This document shows, one piece after another, positions 10,036-19,728 of a stretch of 64,000 nt of DNA (its first letter is position 1; every line of letters starts with the position of its first letter). The notes beneath the pieces were generated by a model that saw only the letters and a program-made list of their open reading frames with translations, ran no database searches and was not told where the DNA came from. Made by a program: the position numbers and the translations under genes. This DNA comes from Bacillus timonensis (lineage in GTDB: Bacteria > Bacillota > Bacilli > Bacillales > Bacillaceae_L), in assembly GCF_000285535.1 (NCBI RefSeq), contig NZ_HE610989.1:145126-209125 (forward strand). The letters are read 5' to 3'.

Positions 10036-10713
10036 TTATTCTTCTGATCGAGCCATTCCTGTGTACATGAGGATTAGTCTCAATAATTCTAGTACCGCTA
10101 CTGCTGCTGCTGCAACGTAGGTTAGTGCTGCTGCACTTAGTACTTTTTTGGTTTCACGTTCTTCGTCATTACGAATGACGCCCGCTGATACAATTTCATT
10201 CATTGCCCTTGAAGAGGCATTGAATTCAACTGGCAACGTAACAAGCTGAAATAATACAGCCGCTGCCATAAAGATAATTCCATATAGCATCAAGCTTGGT
10301 ATTGTGAAAATCATACCTGCAATAATTAATATCCATGAAAAGTTTGATCCGATATTCGCAACCGGTACAAGTGCATGACGGAACCGAAGGAATGCGTAAT
10401 TTTGTTGATCTTGAATTGCGTGTCCAACTTCATGGGCAGCTACAGCAGCACCTGCAATTGAAGTTCCATAATAGTTGTTTGTTGAAAGTCGAACGACTTT
10501 TGATCTTGGGTCATAGTGGTCTGAAAGCACACCAGGAGTTTCCTCAATTCGAACATCATATAATCCATTTTGATCAAGAATCCTTCTTGCTACTTCTGCA
10601 CCTGTCATGCCTGATGAAGAAGAAATTTGTGAATACTTCTTATATGCACTCTTTACTTTAAATTGTGCATATATCGGGATGATAATGATCAAAGCAAAAT
10701 AAACTAGAATCAT
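10036..10713 (-). CDS. yugP: YugP-type putative neutral zinc metallopeptidase
   Basis: 225-aa membrane protein with an N-terminal helix (about 1-18), the zincin motif HEVGH at 94-98 and further hydrophobic helices at about 120-160 and 195-220. PVEFNASSRAM after the middle helices is conserved in the YugP family. ATG 10713 follows GGAGG. Substrate unknown. In B. subtilis yugP lies elsewhere; here it sits between ypjC and ypjB and has its own terminator. Confidence 0.88.
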   Translation of the reverse strand: MILVYFALIIIIPIYAQFKVKSAYKKYSQISSSSGMTGAEVARRILDQNGLYDVRIEETPGVLSDHYDPRSKVVRLSTNNYYGTSIAGAAVAAHEVGHAIQDQQNYAFLRFRHALVPVANIGSNFSWILIIAGMIFTIPSLMLYGIIFMAAAVLFQLVTLPVEFNASSRAMNEIVSAGVIRNDEERETKKVLSAAALTYVAAAAVAVLELLRLILMYTGMARSEE

Positions 10714-10809
10714 TCTTTTTATCCTCCAAACTATAATATACTTTAATTTTAGTTAGAGTATCTTTCAAAGTCAATTGTCTTGCTTACAAAATTATTTTCT
10801 TTAAAAATA

Positions 10810-10831
10810 AACAGTGGGTCATCCCACTGTT
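10810..10831 (-). terminator. terminator after ypjB
   Basis: Perfect 9-bp stem, AACAGTGGG / CCCACTGTT, with a 4-nt loop, then TTATTTTTAAAG on the minus strand. The ypjB stop codon overlaps the stem. Confidence 0.85.
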
Positions 10832-11631
10832 AGCGTTCATCATAATCTCTTTGTTTTTGTCGTTTTTGTTTATCACCTTTATATTTTCTCCAACCGACAT
10901 AAATTAATGTAAGAATAATAGCTCCACCAGTTGAAATCATCACCCAAATCAGTGATGGATCTGCATCATCCTCGGTCATTCTCTCAAACAAATTCTTAAG
11001 ATCATGTTCCATTTGGTCAAGCTGCTGTATTCTTGTAGTGGCCTTCAGTTCTTCATTTCGATACGTATCCAAAAATGCTATATGTGAATCTATTTTTTGA
11101 ACATCTTCAGGTGTGATGTCCACTGTAATACTCGGATGAATCATATTATATTTTGATAGAAAGATAGTAAGAAGTTGATTAAAGCTTTCCGTATCTCCTT
11201 CTTCAACCGTTTCCTTCATTTGCCCGAATGTCGTCATAATCGAATCTTCCATTTCAGTCCACATGGGCTGATGCTCAGACCTCATCGCATCGACTACCAA
11301 ACGAAATTGAGTAACACGATTGACTCTCTCCTCAAGACTAAGGGAGGAAGAATTAACAGCCTCAGAGGCTGAATTATGGGTAATCGTAATAATCCGTAGT
11401 TCATCCATTGAAAATGATTCTTCCTAGTTGATTCAATCGTAAAAATTCATTCGAAAAATGTGTTAATAATTGCTTGGCATCCTTGTATCGTTCTTGCTTC
11501 ACCATTTGCAGGGCTTGATCTGAAATACGATCGAGCTTTTCCCAGTTTTCTTCATTGGAGGCAGCTAATATGGATATAGGATGGATTAAAAATAAAAACC
11601 AAATAATACATATAATTCTAGAAATTTTCAT
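10830..11631 (-). pseudogene. ypjB: sporulation protein YpjB, frame broken by a +1 shift
   Basis: The N-terminal part (11401-11631) has a signal peptide ending near LAASNE, then helices (EKLDRISDQALQMV). The C-terminal part (10830-11408) has the family hallmark DDADPSLIWVMISTGG leading into a transmembrane helix and a basic tail. The frames differ by one base. Removing one nucleotide near 11413-11421 gives a continuous 266-aa protein, the usual size. This is the only break needing a base removed. ypjB follows ypjA as in B. subtilis, where it is a sporulation gene. Confidence 0.82.
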
Positions 11632-11694
11632 ACTTGTCCCTCCCTAAACATCTAGTAAAATGTATGAGGGATTGGACAAGAGTAGACCAACTTT

Positions 11695-12285
11695 TTACCT
11701 GAGGTCTAGCATATACCGATCTTTTTTTATACAAAGTAGATATGTAATTAAAATTGAAACTATACTTAACCAAAAAGTAAAGTAACCAATCTGCGGAATG
11801 TACTGATCCAAAACACTATACCTCGGCATCATAAAGAATACATAGTCAATTACATCATTATGCAATGTCCATATTGCTGCAATCACTAAATGAACCGGCT
11901 TTATGCGATAATACGGAGCAAACAATAGCCCTTGAATTGCCATCCCAAGGTGGGAAAAAATCAGCATATACCCATAAATATTCAAACCATCTACAAAATA
12001 GGTAAGAATATTCATAACCACTGCCCAAATCCCATATTTAAAAAGAGTGACAATTGCAAATGCTTCTATAAGTGGCCAATTCTTTCTTAGTAAAAATGCA
12101 ATTAACACAAAGCAAAAAAACAAACTTGCAGTAGGGCTATCCGGAACAAAAATTAAAAACTTTGGAGGTGTAATGTCTAGCTGACTTTCATACCAAACAT
12201 AGCCATAAATTGTCCCTGGAACATTAATTAGCAAAAGAATCCAAAGCACCCAGCGTTGCCCCATTAAATATGTAATCCACTTCAT
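11695..12285 (-). CDS. ypjA: DUF1405 membrane protein YpjA
   Basis: 196-aa integral membrane protein with about five to six hydrophobic segments and the conserved NVPGTIYGYVWY and DVIDYVFFM stretches. It lies 63 nt upstream of ypjB and downstream of the qcr operon, as in B. subtilis. The biochemical role is unknown. Confidence 0.88.
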   Translation of the reverse strand: MKWITYLMGQRWVLWILLLINVPGTIYGYVWYESQLDITPPKFLIFVPDSPTASLFFCFVLIAFLLRKNWPLIEAFAIVTLFKYGIWAVVMNILTYFVDGLNIYGYMLIFSHLGMAIQGLLFAPYYRIKPVHLVIAAIWTLHNDVIDYVFFMMPRYSVLDQYIPQIGYFTFWLSIVSILITYLLCIKKDRYMLDLR

Positions 12286-12375
12286 CTATGTACCAACTTT
12301 CCTTTTTTCTTACCTCAAGATTCTCTTAAAAACAGTGAGCTTGTCAAGGAGCAAAAGAAAAAAACTAATCAAAAA

Positions 12376-12395
12376 AGCTGACCCGAAAGTCAGCT
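12376..12395 (-). terminator. terminator of qcrABC
   Basis: Stem AGCTGAC / GTCAGCT with a 6-nt loop, followed on the minus strand by TTTTTTGATTAG, just past the qcrC stop. Confidence 0.88.
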
Positions 12396-12405
12396 CTTTG
12401 TACGA

Positions 12406-13173
12406 TTATTTAGAAGTAACGCCAGAAATAAATTCAGCAAGCTTCTGTAATTCTTCGTCAGTTCCTTCGAACATACCTGGAGGCATTGCTCCTTGACCAT
12501 TTTTGGCAATGTCAGCAATTTCTTCAGGAGATAATCCATTATCAACTAAGGCCTTACCTGCAGGGCCACCTTCTAAGTTAGCACCGTGACAGCCAATACA
12601 ACCTTTATCTTGGAACAGTTTATATCCTTCAGATTCTGTATCAATCTCTGCCTCAGCTACGATTTTAGCAGATTCTGCTCTTGCTTCCCAGTCTACTTGA
12701 GATGAAGATTCCCAAGTTAAATATACTGTTGCAGCAAGTGCTAAAAGCATAAGACCAGTTGCAATTGGGCGTTTTGATGGTCTACGATCTGGACCACGAT
12801 CTAAGAATGGAGCTAGTAAAAGTGCTCCAAATGCAAGACCTGGAATTACAAGTGCACCAATTACAGTGTATGGACCTGATGCATAAGAATATTTAAGCAA
12901 TTGATATAAGAATAAGAAATACCAGTCTGGTAATGGAATATATCCTGACGCAGTAGGGTCAGCGATTTTTTCCAATGGTGATGGGTGTGCTGCTGTTAAA
13001 CATAAAAAGGCTACTAAGAAAACAGAACCAACTAACCATTCTTTTAATAAGAAGTTTGGCCAGAACGCTTCTGTTTTTCCTGGATACTCGGAGTAATCCT
13101 TAGGAATGTGCTTTTTATTACTTACAGGAACACGGGAGTCCCCAACAAATTTCATTCCTTTTCCGCGATGCAT
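12406..13173 (-). CDS. qcrC: menaquinol:cytochrome c reductase, cytochrome b/c subunit
   Basis: Subunit of the Bacillus bc complex: an N-terminal half like cytochrome b6f subunit IV fused to a cytochrome c domain. The start MHRGKGMKFVGDSRVP is typical. Membrane helices lie near 46-62, 100-123 and 136-153, and the haem c motif CIGCH at 192-196. A methionine-rich MPPGMFEG near the end could provide the axial Met. 255 aa; ATG 13173 follows AAGGAGG. Last gene of qcrABC; electrons pass from menaquinol to cytochrome c. Confidence 0.97.
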   Translation of the reverse strand: MHRGKGMKFVGDSRVPVSNKKHIPKDYSEYPGKTEAFWPNFLLKEWLVGSVFLVAFLCLTAAHPSPLEKIADPTASGYIPLPDWYFLFLYQLLKYSYASGPYTVIGALVIPGLAFGALLLAPFLDRGPDRRPSKRPIATGLMLLALAATVYLTWESSSQVDWEARAESAKIVAEAEIDTESEGYKLFQDKGCIGCHGANLEGGPAGKALVDNGLSPEEIADIAKNGQGAMPPGMFEGTDEELQKLAEFISGVTSK

Positions 13174-13239
13174 AATCGGTCCCCCTCCTTTTTAGAGAAT
13201 TTTCATTCAAAAGAGTATGTTCATCTTTTTCAATAAACC

Positions 13240-13255
13240 ATCGAGCTAGCTCGAT
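13240..13255. repeat. 16-bp perfect palindrome in the qcrB-qcrC gap
   Basis: ATCGAGCTAGCTCGAT is self-complementary. It lies in the 145-nt gap inside the operon. The T-run is on the plus-strand side, so it is not a terminator for qcr mRNA. An mRNA stability or processing hairpin is possible. Confidence 0.6.
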
Positions 13256-13318
13256 TTTTTTATCATTACTACTTATCAATACTTTACACATCACAAAAAT
13301 GTGGTAAAGTCTTCCATC

Positions 13319-13993
13319 CTACAATGGACCAGAAATACCTTGGCGGCGAATCATGATAAAGTGTGCAGCAAGTAAACCGAATAACGCTGCTGGTAAGAAG
13401 AATACATGAATCGCAAAGAAACGAGTTAATGTTTGTGCACCAACAATTTCAGGGTGTCCTGCAATCAGAGTCTTTAAGTAAGGCCCTAATAGTGGGGTTG
13501 CTTCAACAATTTGGATGGTAACCTTTGTTGCGAATAACGCTTTCATATCCCAAGGTAATAAGTAACCTGTTAAACCAAGTGCTAACATAACAAAGAAAAT
13601 TAATACTCCAACAATCCAGTTTAGCTCTCGAGGTTTTTTATAGGCACCTTGGAAAAATACACGTAAGGTATGTAAGAACATCATAACGATTACCAAACTT
13701 GCTCCCCAGTGATGCATTCCGCGGACAATTTGTCCAAACGCTACTTCGTTTTGTAAATAATAAACAGAATTCCATGCATTGATGATATCTGGTACATAAT
13801 ACATTGTTAAAAACATACCAGAAAGAACTTGAATGACGACGATAAAAAATGTTAGCCCTCCAAAACAGTAAACAAATGCACTAAAGTGATGTGCAGGGTT
13901 TACATGCTCAGGAACCTCGTGGTCTGCAATATCGGCCCAGAGAGGAGTAACATCAAGACGTTCGTCAACCCAATCAAAGATCTTATTTAACAT
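13319..13993 (-). CDS. qcrB: menaquinol:cytochrome c reductase, cytochrome b subunit
   Basis: 224-aa cytochrome b6-type protein with four transmembrane helices carrying the two b haems; the histidine-containing helices include RGMHHWGASLVIVMMFLHTLRV and RFFAIHVFFLPA. ATG 13993 lies 3 nt after the qcrA stop. Forms the bc complex with qcrA and qcrC in the cytoplasmic membrane. Confidence 0.97.
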   Translation of the reverse strand: MLNKIFDWVDERLDVTPLWADIADHEVPEHVNPAHHFSAFVYCFGGLTFFIVVIQVLSGMFLTMYYVPDIINAWNSVYYLQNEVAFGQIVRGMHHWGASLVIVMMFLHTLRVFFQGAYKKPRELNWIVGVLIFFVMLALGLTGYLLPWDMKALFATKVTIQIVEATPLLGPYLKTLIAGHPEIVGAQTLTRFFAIHVFFLPAALFGLLAAHFIMIRRQGISGPL

Positions 13994-13996
13994 TGA

Positions 13997-14506
13997 TTAC
14001 GCTCCTCCTCTTGGTTTCGCTTTTCCTAAATATAAATAACCATCTTTTACTTGACTTTCATACACATCTAATGGAGCAGCTGGTGGTGTACCAGGTACGT
14101 TTGTACCATCCTTTTCATATAAACCGTAGTGACAAGGACAGAAGAAACGATTTGGATTTGTTGGATCTTCATTCCAAGCTACAGCACATCCAAGGTGCTT
14201 ACACACTGGTGAAAGCGCTACGATGTCGCCATTGTCTTTTTTATAAACCCATGCTGAGTATGGAACGTCTGATTCATACCATGCATCAACTTGATTTACT
14301 TTGAAATCAAATTTTTGAGGTTCATTTGTAATCTTATCAACACTCACCACTTGTACCATGTCTTGCTCAGCTTCTGGCTGAAGTAATGGGTCAATTGCAA
14401 AGCGGACCATAGGCATTAACATCCCAGCTGCCATGAAACCACCTACACCTGTTAGAGTATAGTTTAGAAATTGACGTCTTGAAACCCGTTGTTTATTCTC
14501 GCTCAT
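13997..14506 (-). CDS. qcrA: menaquinol:cytochrome c reductase, Rieske iron-sulfur subunit
   Basis: Rieske [2Fe-2S] protein. The ligand motifs are C102-x-H104-x2-C107 (CKHLGC) and C123-x-C125-H126 (CPCH). The N-terminus SRRQFLNYTLTG followed by a hydrophobic helix resembles a twin-arginine anchor. 169 aa. ATG 14506 is preceded by AGGGGGG. First gene of qcrABC. Confidence 0.97.
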   Translation of the reverse strand: MSENKQRVSRRQFLNYTLTGVGGFMAAGMLMPMVRFAIDPLLQPEAEQDMVQVVSVDKITNEPQKFDFKVNQVDAWYESDVPYSAWVYKKDNGDIVALSPVCKHLGCAVAWNEDPTNPNRFFCPCHYGLYEKDGTNVPGTPPAAPLDVYESQVKDGYLYLGKAKPRGGA

Positions 14507-14579
14507 TTTTTTCCCCCCTCTATGCTAAGCTAAGTCCACTCCGGACATAATTGTACACATTTAAAACTAGGACATTCTC

Positions 14580-14608
14580 ATGATATATCAATATTTGGTA
14601 CAGGTCAA
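14580..14608 (-). promoter_or_regulatory. sigma-A-type promoter of qcrABC
   Basis: Minus strand TTGACC (14603-14608), a 17-bp spacer and TATCAT (14580-14585), about 75 nt upstream of qcrA. It is the only good match in the 194-nt gap after ypiF. Confidence 0.65.
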
Positions 14609-14700
14609 TAATAGGATTTACTGAAACCATGGCAACTATGTGACTTTCTTAGGAAAAGTAAGGAATTTTTCATTATTATTGTCACATAATGATAAAAAAA

Positions 14701-15159
14701 TTACTTTTGCCAGATATTCGTAAATAATGTTACAAGTTGTTTCATTTGATCTTGCAACATCGTTTGCTTATATTTTTCCTCTACATATTCAAGTGGTAAT
14801 GTTGGTAGCCAAATCAGGGATCCATTTAAATCATTTTCTACCTGCTTCCAGCTACTATCTGATGTGATAAATATAGTGTGTTTCATACCCTCACCATTCA
14901 AATCGCTAGACCACTGATTTAATCGGGTTTTAGCCATTTCAAGTTCTTCCCCATTTGAATACGTAAATGCAGGAAATAAGATAATTCTACCTTTAAATTG
15001 TCTTTCCACTTCGTTTGAAAGGATAGTAATGAACTCCCCCATTGAAACTGTATTTTTCACATTCCCTTCAAGCGATACAGGAATCAGGGGAATGACTGCA
15101 GTGTCCACATATTCCTTTGCTTGTAAATACACATCAATATCCTTTGTTACCCATTTCAT
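14701..15159 (-). CDS. ypiF: DUF2487 protein YpiF
   Basis: 152-aa soluble protein starting MKWVTKDIDVY, typical of the YpiF family; no catalytic motif is recognised. ATG 15159 follows AAAGGAAG. It lies between the ypiAB terminator and the qcr promoter, as in B. subtilis. Function unknown. Confidence 0.85.
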   Translation of the reverse strand: MKWVTKDIDVYLQAKEYVDTAVIPLIPVSLEGNVKNTVSMGEFITILSNEVERQFKGRIILFPAFTYSNGEELEMAKTRLNQWSSDLNGEGMKHTIFITSDSSWKQVENDLNGSLIWLPTLPLEYVEEKYKQTMLQDQMKQLVTLFTNIWQK

Positions 15160-15244
15160 TATGTATGCTTCCTTTCAGATTTCACTATGTACTTTTATCA
15201 AAAAACAAAAGTAAACTCCCAAACTACCATACCATATTTAGTCC

Positions 15245-15271
15245 AAATAAAAAAGACTGACACTTTGTCAG
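15245..15271 (-). terminator. terminator after ypiB
   Basis: Stem CTGACA / TGTCAG with a short loop (15257-15271), then TCTTTTTTATTT on the minus strand, 25 nt after the ypiB stop. Confidence 0.82.
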
Positions 15272-15296
15272 CCCCCAATAATGAGATCCCTTACTT

Positions 15297-15833
15297 TTAT
15301 AATTGCTTTAGTTGTTCAGTCAGTCTCTTAAACTCCGTTTTGTCGTGTTTGTCAAGCGCCTCATCTATCCTTTTTAACAGATGTTCCTTTTGAAACATAT
15401 GAATGGATTCTTCAAGAAACTTTTTCGCAAGCTCTTTATCCTGCTCGTTCACCTGAAGATGTTTTGGCATATATGGATTCTCTTCAAGTACAGCCACATA
15501 ATTCGGAGAATGGAAGGAGGATCTGAAATTAAGTTGAATATAAATTTCTTCTTCCCTGTTTAATCGGATATCATGGAATGACTTCTCAGCATCAGTTGTC
15601 ATGACATTTTCCTTATAAAAACGGAATGGAACATCATCGACACAATGAGTTGACATGATGATTCCTCTTGGGCAGTATTGGGCTTGCTCGACAAAGTGAA
15701 CATTTTTCATGAGTTGGTCATGACTCATCAAATAATTTAAAATCCAAACACACTCTCTTCTTTTTAGCTGATAATTATTTAGAAACCAGCGAATGAAGTC
15801 TTTTTTCTCGTTGACAGATACAGGGGTAGTCAT
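15297..15833 (-). CDS. ypiB: UPF0302 protein YpiB
   Basis: 178-aa soluble protein matching the YpiB/UPF0302 family: [21 protein letters not shown] at the start and an acidic-basic helical tail ([16 protein letters not shown]). No catalytic motif seen; the molecular function is not established. Follows ypiA after a gap that holds a repeat element. Confidence 0.87.
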   Translation of the reverse strand: MTTPVSVNEKKDFIRWFLNNYQLKRRECVWILNYLMSHDQLMKNVHFVEQAQYCPRGIIMSTHCVDDVPFRFYKENVMTTDAEKSFHDIRLNREEEIYIQLNFRSSFHSPNYVAVLEENPYMPKHLQVNEQDKELAKKFLEESIHMFQKEHLLKRIDEALDKHDKTEFKRLTEQLKQL

Positions 15834-15924
15834 CGCATGCTTCCCTCCTCTGCTAGTATTAAGTAACGATAATGATAATGATACTGATATACTTCAACAT
15901 TCAAATCAAAATATCCTTCAAAAC

Positions 15925-16018
15925 AATCAAATTCGCCCTGGAGAATTTTGCGCCAAGATTTTTTCAAACTTGCTCGAAATTTTTCCTTTGAAAATTGCAT
16001 GTCTCGCCGGAGGCTTTT
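15925..16018 (+). repeat. dispersed ~95-bp intergenic repeat, copy A
   Basis: Lies between ypiA and ypiB. It aligns end to end with copy B at 26444-26536: AATCAAAT-CGCC-TGG, then G-GCC, GATTTTTT, GCTCGAAA, TTTCCTTT and CGCCGGAGGC in the same order. This copy has lost the perfect central palindrome. Confidence 0.75.
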
Positions 16019-16025
16019 CCTTTGC

Positions 16026-17282
16026 TTATTCCAGTTCAGAAATTAATTCTTCAATTTCATACTTCATTGGTTCAAGCTTAAGCAGTTCCTTAAATACTTC
16101 GATTGCCTCTTGCCTTTTTCCGTCCTCCATTAAGAAATATCCAAACTCTTCTAAAAACTCTGGAGTTTCTTTAAAAAAAGTATATGCATGACGGTAATGG
16201 TTTAATGCATCCGAATATTGTTCTAATTTATTTTTTGAAAAAGCAAGATCCCACTCAAATTGTTCATCATACTCACCATAACTCATCACATTATCGAGGC
16301 AATCTACTACATCCTCGAATCTTTCTTCGCGCAGTAACAACTTTGAAAGTTGTAAAGTCGCTTCTACATAACCAGGGTCAATCCCCACTGCAGCACGAAG
16401 ATATTTTTCTGCATTTTCTTTATCACCAAGCATCATCGAAATTTTGCCAGCGTAAAAATGAAGCTCCTTATTCAACGATTCCACTTCAAGCCCTTCTAAT
16501 AAGGTTTGAAAGCTCTCCTCCAAGCTTGCTTCTTCTTCATATGCCTTTGCAAGGTATAAATAAAGCGAACTATAGTCCGGGTCAAGTTCTTTCAGTCTGC
16601 TTAAAATCTCAATTGCCTTTTTATAGTATTTCGCTTGATATGCGGTAACTCCAAATCCAAATAATGTATTACTATCTTCTTGTTTTTTGATGGCCTCTTC
16701 ATAATACGGAAGTGCTTCTTCAAATTTACCTGTTGTACTATAGCTTTCCGCAATACGTGCGTTAACATTTACACCTGCAATTTCATCGCTTTCTCGTAAG
16801 ACCTTCTCATAATAGGGAATACTTTTGCCGTACTCTCCATGACTTGAATATAATTCAGCTAAAGCAAAATCAATAATTGGTTCATCGTCTGATTTTTCTT
16901 TTGCTAAAAGCAGTTTTTGTTCGCTCACCTCATGTAAACCCTGCATTTGGAATAAATCAGCTTGTAAAACAAGGGATTCCAAATAAACTGGATCATCAAC
17001 AGCAATTTGTTCTAAAATAGCAATCGCTTCCTCTTCCATATCAAGGTCAATCATGATTTCTGCTAAAAAAACAAATAGTTCACCTTCATCTGGATAACGT
17101 AATATTAACTCTTCAATAATTTCTTTTGCTTCTTCAACGAAACCCCATTTATAATAGTTCCTAGCAATTGTGTATTTTTCATCATCATTTGAGTATTCTC
17201 TAAGCTTTTTTAATGCTTTAAGCCCTTCTTCAACGTTTCCATCTTCTACTTGTTGTAAGGCATCCTCTAATCGATTCATCAT
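16026..17282 (-). CDS. ypiA: tetratricopeptide-repeat protein YpiA
   Basis: 418 aa made almost wholly of TPR-like helical pairs (for example YYKWGFVEEAKEIIEELILRYP, then A-x-L-x5-Y-x2-A patterns throughout), no signal peptide. Such proteins are scaffolds; no partner is identified here. It precedes ypiB in the same direction, as in B. subtilis. Confidence 0.9.
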   Translation of the reverse strand: MMNRLEDALQQVEDGNVEEGLKALKKLREYSNDDEKYTIARNYYKWGFVEEAKEIIEELILRYPDEGELFVFLAEIMIDLDMEEEAIAILEQIAVDDPVYLESLVLQADLFQMQGLHEVSEQKLLLAKEKSDDEPIIDFALAELYSSHGEYGKSIPYYEKVLRESDEIAGVNVNARIAESYSTTGKFEEALPYYEEAIKKQEDSNTLFGFGVTAYQAKYYKKAIEILSRLKELDPDYSSLYLYLAKAYEEEASLEESFQTLLEGLEVESLNKELHFYAGKISMMLGDKENAEKYLRAAVGIDPGYVEATLQLSKLLLREERFEDVVDCLDNVMSYGEYDEQFEWDLAFSKNKLEQYSDALNHYRHAYTFFKETPEFLEEFGYFLMEDGKRQEAIEVFKELLKLEPMKYEIEELISELE

Positions 17283-17307
17283 TTTTAACTCCTCTTACCT
17301 ATCTCTC

Positions 17308-18234
17308 TTACACCACCACAATTTTGTCATAGGCAGATGTAAAAAAGCCAGGCTTTTTTACTATACATTCATTACCAAAGCCAGAACGAAAGTATACCTG
17401 GGCTCCTACTTTTGTAAAACCGCCTTTGTGCATGGTGATTGTCGGTATAAGTTTATGATAATCTAGAGTTGGCTTTTCATCAACTGAATAGCTTATAGAA
17501 TCATGTTCATACAGATTGTAATCCAATTCACCACCAACTCGAAGGTCGCCTTTCTCAGGGTAAATACCAATCTTTTTTAACATTTCAATTGATAAAGGCT
17601 CATTTTCATTGGGACAAACTGGAATAGTAGGGATACTATTTTCAGTCATAATCGTCTTCCAAACCTCTTCTTTTCGGTTACTAAACATCGTTTTCTCTTT
17701 CATCTTCCACTGTGGGATGATAGGAATTTGATAGGAATGATAAGATTCCCTTATCCAGCCCCAAGGTACCTTGTGTAGTTCGTCCAATTTTTCAATCGTG
17801 ACGATAATTACCGGTATTTTTTTTCGTCTGCAGGCGACAAGGAGAGAGGGCGTTAAACTTTCAAGAGGAATACGAATACCTAAGTAATAGTCTATTGGAC
17901 TGTTCAAAAGATAATGCCTGGTTTTCTTAAGTGATTGCACCAATTCGTTTTCATGCTTGACATCATTAATGACAAGTAAGGTTGTACAACCTTTTTGTAA
18001 GTACTTTTCCGTCATTTCCTTTTTAAAAGATTGAAACGACAATTCTTTTGAAAAGGAATAGTTTACCATGACATGGCCTGGTGTTAGTAAATATTGAGAT
18101 AAATTTGTCTTCATAAAAGAAAGTTGTTTGAGGTTTTCTTTCATATAATCAACACGTTGATTGTTGATAAGTATCGAACATGTGACGACCTTATTATTCT
18201 TTAGGACATTTGCTTTTTCCAATATATATGGCAT
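17308..18234 (-). CDS. amidohydrolase-like protein lacking metal ligands (hypothetical)
   Basis: 308 aa. I do not recognise a named family. The layout resembles a dihydroorotase/hydantoinase: an N-terminal sandwich start (YILEKANVLKNNKVV), then TPGHVMVNYSF where those enzymes have PGxxDxHxHF, and a C-terminal IGIYPEKGDLRVGGELDY resembling their G-x-x-P-x-K-G-x-x-x-x-G-x-D-A-D closure. The HxH metal site is absent, so activity is unlikely. ATG 18234 follows GGGGGAGG. It sits between aroA and ypiA, where B. subtilis has no gene. Confidence 0.6.
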   Translation of the reverse strand: MPYILEKANVLKNNKVVTCSILINNQRVDYMKENLKQLSFMKTNLSQYLLTPGHVMVNYSFSKELSFQSFKKEMTEKYLQKGCTTLLVINDVKHENELVQSLKKTRHYLLNSPIDYYLGIRIPLESLTPSLLVACRRKKIPVIIVTIEKLDELHKVPWGWIRESYHSYQIPIIPQWKMKEKTMFSNRKEEVWKTIMTENSIPTIPVCPNENEPLSIEMLKKIGIYPEKGDLRVGGELDYNLYEHDSISYSVDEKPTLDYHKLIPTITMHKGGFTKVGAQVYFRSGFGNECIVKKPGFFTSAYDKIVVV

Positions 18235-18324
18235 CAAACCTCCCCCTTTCACATTTCCATAGTTTCAGATATCCTTAAGACAAGCTATGCGAAAAGTGAT
18301 GGTTGTATGTTAGTTTTTGTCTCT

Positions 18325-18364
18325 AAAAACACAAAAAACCCATGGAGTCATGATGCTCCACGGG
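18325..18364 (-). terminator. terminator at the end of the aromatic supraoperon
   Basis: Stem CCCGTGGAGCAT / ACTCCATGGG (18339-18364, one mismatch or wobble), then TTTTTTGTGTTTTT on the minus strand, just past aroA. Confidence 0.88.
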
Positions 18365-18372
18365 AATGTATG

Positions 18373-19671
18373 TTACTTTTCTTCTATTAAATAATCTAGA
18401 TGCTCAAAAAAGGTAGGGTAAGAAACTGATATCGATTCAGGATCTGAAAGAGTCACTTCTGCATTCGCAATACATGCTGCAATTGCTAGCATCATGCCAA
18501 TTCTATGGTCCCCATGGCTATGGACATGGCCACCAGTCAATTGTTTCTTTTCACCTGAGATTATCATTCCATCCTCTGTTGGTTCTATCTTTGCACCAAG
18601 CTTTGTTAGCTCACCAACGACGGTATCAATTCGATTTGTTTCCTTTACCTTTAATTCACTGGCATCCTTAATAACCGTTTTTCCTTCTGCTTGAGTTGCT
18701 AATAATGCAATAACCGGTATCTCATCAATTAAACGAGGGATGATGTCACCATCAATTTCTATCCCTTTCAATTCAGAAGTTTGGATAGTTAAATCAGCAA
18801 TTGGCTCGTTATTCTCTACTCTTTCATTCTCAATTTCTAGACGCGCTCCCATTTTAACTAATACATCAACAATTCCTGTTCTAGTTGGATTCATTCCAAC
18901 ATTTTTCAAGGTAATACGACTATTTGGTACAATCGCACCTGCAACAAGGAAAAATGCTGCAGAAGAAATATCACCAGGAACTTGGATATTTGTCCCTACT
19001 AGTTTCTGACCACCGTTTACCTTTACAGTCAGTCCAGCCTCTTCTACCTCACAACCAAAAGCACGCAGCATCCGTTCTGTGTGGTCCCTTGATTTATGTG
19101 GCTCTGTTACGGAAGTTATTCCATTTGCATTTAAACCTGCTAAAAGGATTGAGGACTTAACCTGAGCACTAGCTACAGGGGAAACGTAATCAATGCCCTG
19201 TAAAGAGCCTCCACGAATGGATAAAGGGGTAAAATTTCCGTCTTCTCTACCATCAATTTTTGCCCCCATTTGACGTAATGGCTCAGTAACACGTTTCATC
19301 GGTCTTTTTGCAATCGATTCATCACCAATCATACAAGTATGAATAGGAATGCCAGAAAGAAGTCCTACCATTAATCTTGTAGTTGTTCCGGAGTTTCCTG
19401 TGTCTAAAATTTCAATCGGCTCACGTAACCCATCAAAGCCCGCTCCCTCAATTTCAACATGATCTTTATTTTGTGTAATTTTTACGCCTAATTTTTCAAA
19501 GCAACTAATGGTACTTAGACAGTCGTCACCAGGTAAAAAATTATTAACAACTGTTTTCCCTTGCGCAATTGCCCCGAGCATAATCGAGCGGTGGGAAATC
19601 GATTTATCACCTGGAATATCAATTGAACCATTTAATCCTGTACTATTGATACGTAATTTTTTTGAATCCAT
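18373..19671 (-). CDS. aroA: 3-phosphoshikimate 1-carboxyvinyltransferase (EPSP synthase)
   Basis: Sixth step of the shikimate pathway: PEP plus shikimate-3-phosphate. [15 protein letters not shown] near the N-terminus, PEP-site [25 protein letters not shown], and [12 protein letters not shown] are intact. The GNSGTT form is typical of Bacillus rather than the enterobacterial GNAGTA form. 432 aa. Called aroE in B. subtilis. Last gene of the supraoperon, before a strong terminator. Confidence 0.97.
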   Translation of the reverse strand: MDSKKLRINSTGLNGSIDIPGDKSISHRSIMLGAIAQGKTVVNNFLPGDDCLSTISCFEKLGVKITQNKDHVEIEGAGFDGLREPIEILDTGNSGTTTRLMVGLLSGIPIHTCMIGDESIAKRPMKRVTEPLRQMGAKIDGREDGNFTPLSIRGGSLQGIDYVSPVASAQVKSSILLAGLNANGITSVTEPHKSRDHTERMLRAFGCEVEEAGLTVKVNGGQKLVGTNIQVPGDISSAAFFLVAGAIVPNSRITLKNVGMNPTRTGIVDVLVKMGARLEIENERVENNEPIADLTIQTSELKGIEIDGDIIPRLIDEIPVIALLATQAEGKTVIKDASELKVKETNRIDTVVGELTKLGAKIEPTEDGMIISGEKKQLTGGHVHSHGDHRIGMMLAIAACIANAEVTLSDPESISVSYPTFFEHLDYLIEEK

Positions 19672-19728
19672 ATTACCACTCCCTAATCAAAAACGCATTT
19701 ATCATGTTTGCCATAAAATTAAAGTAAT

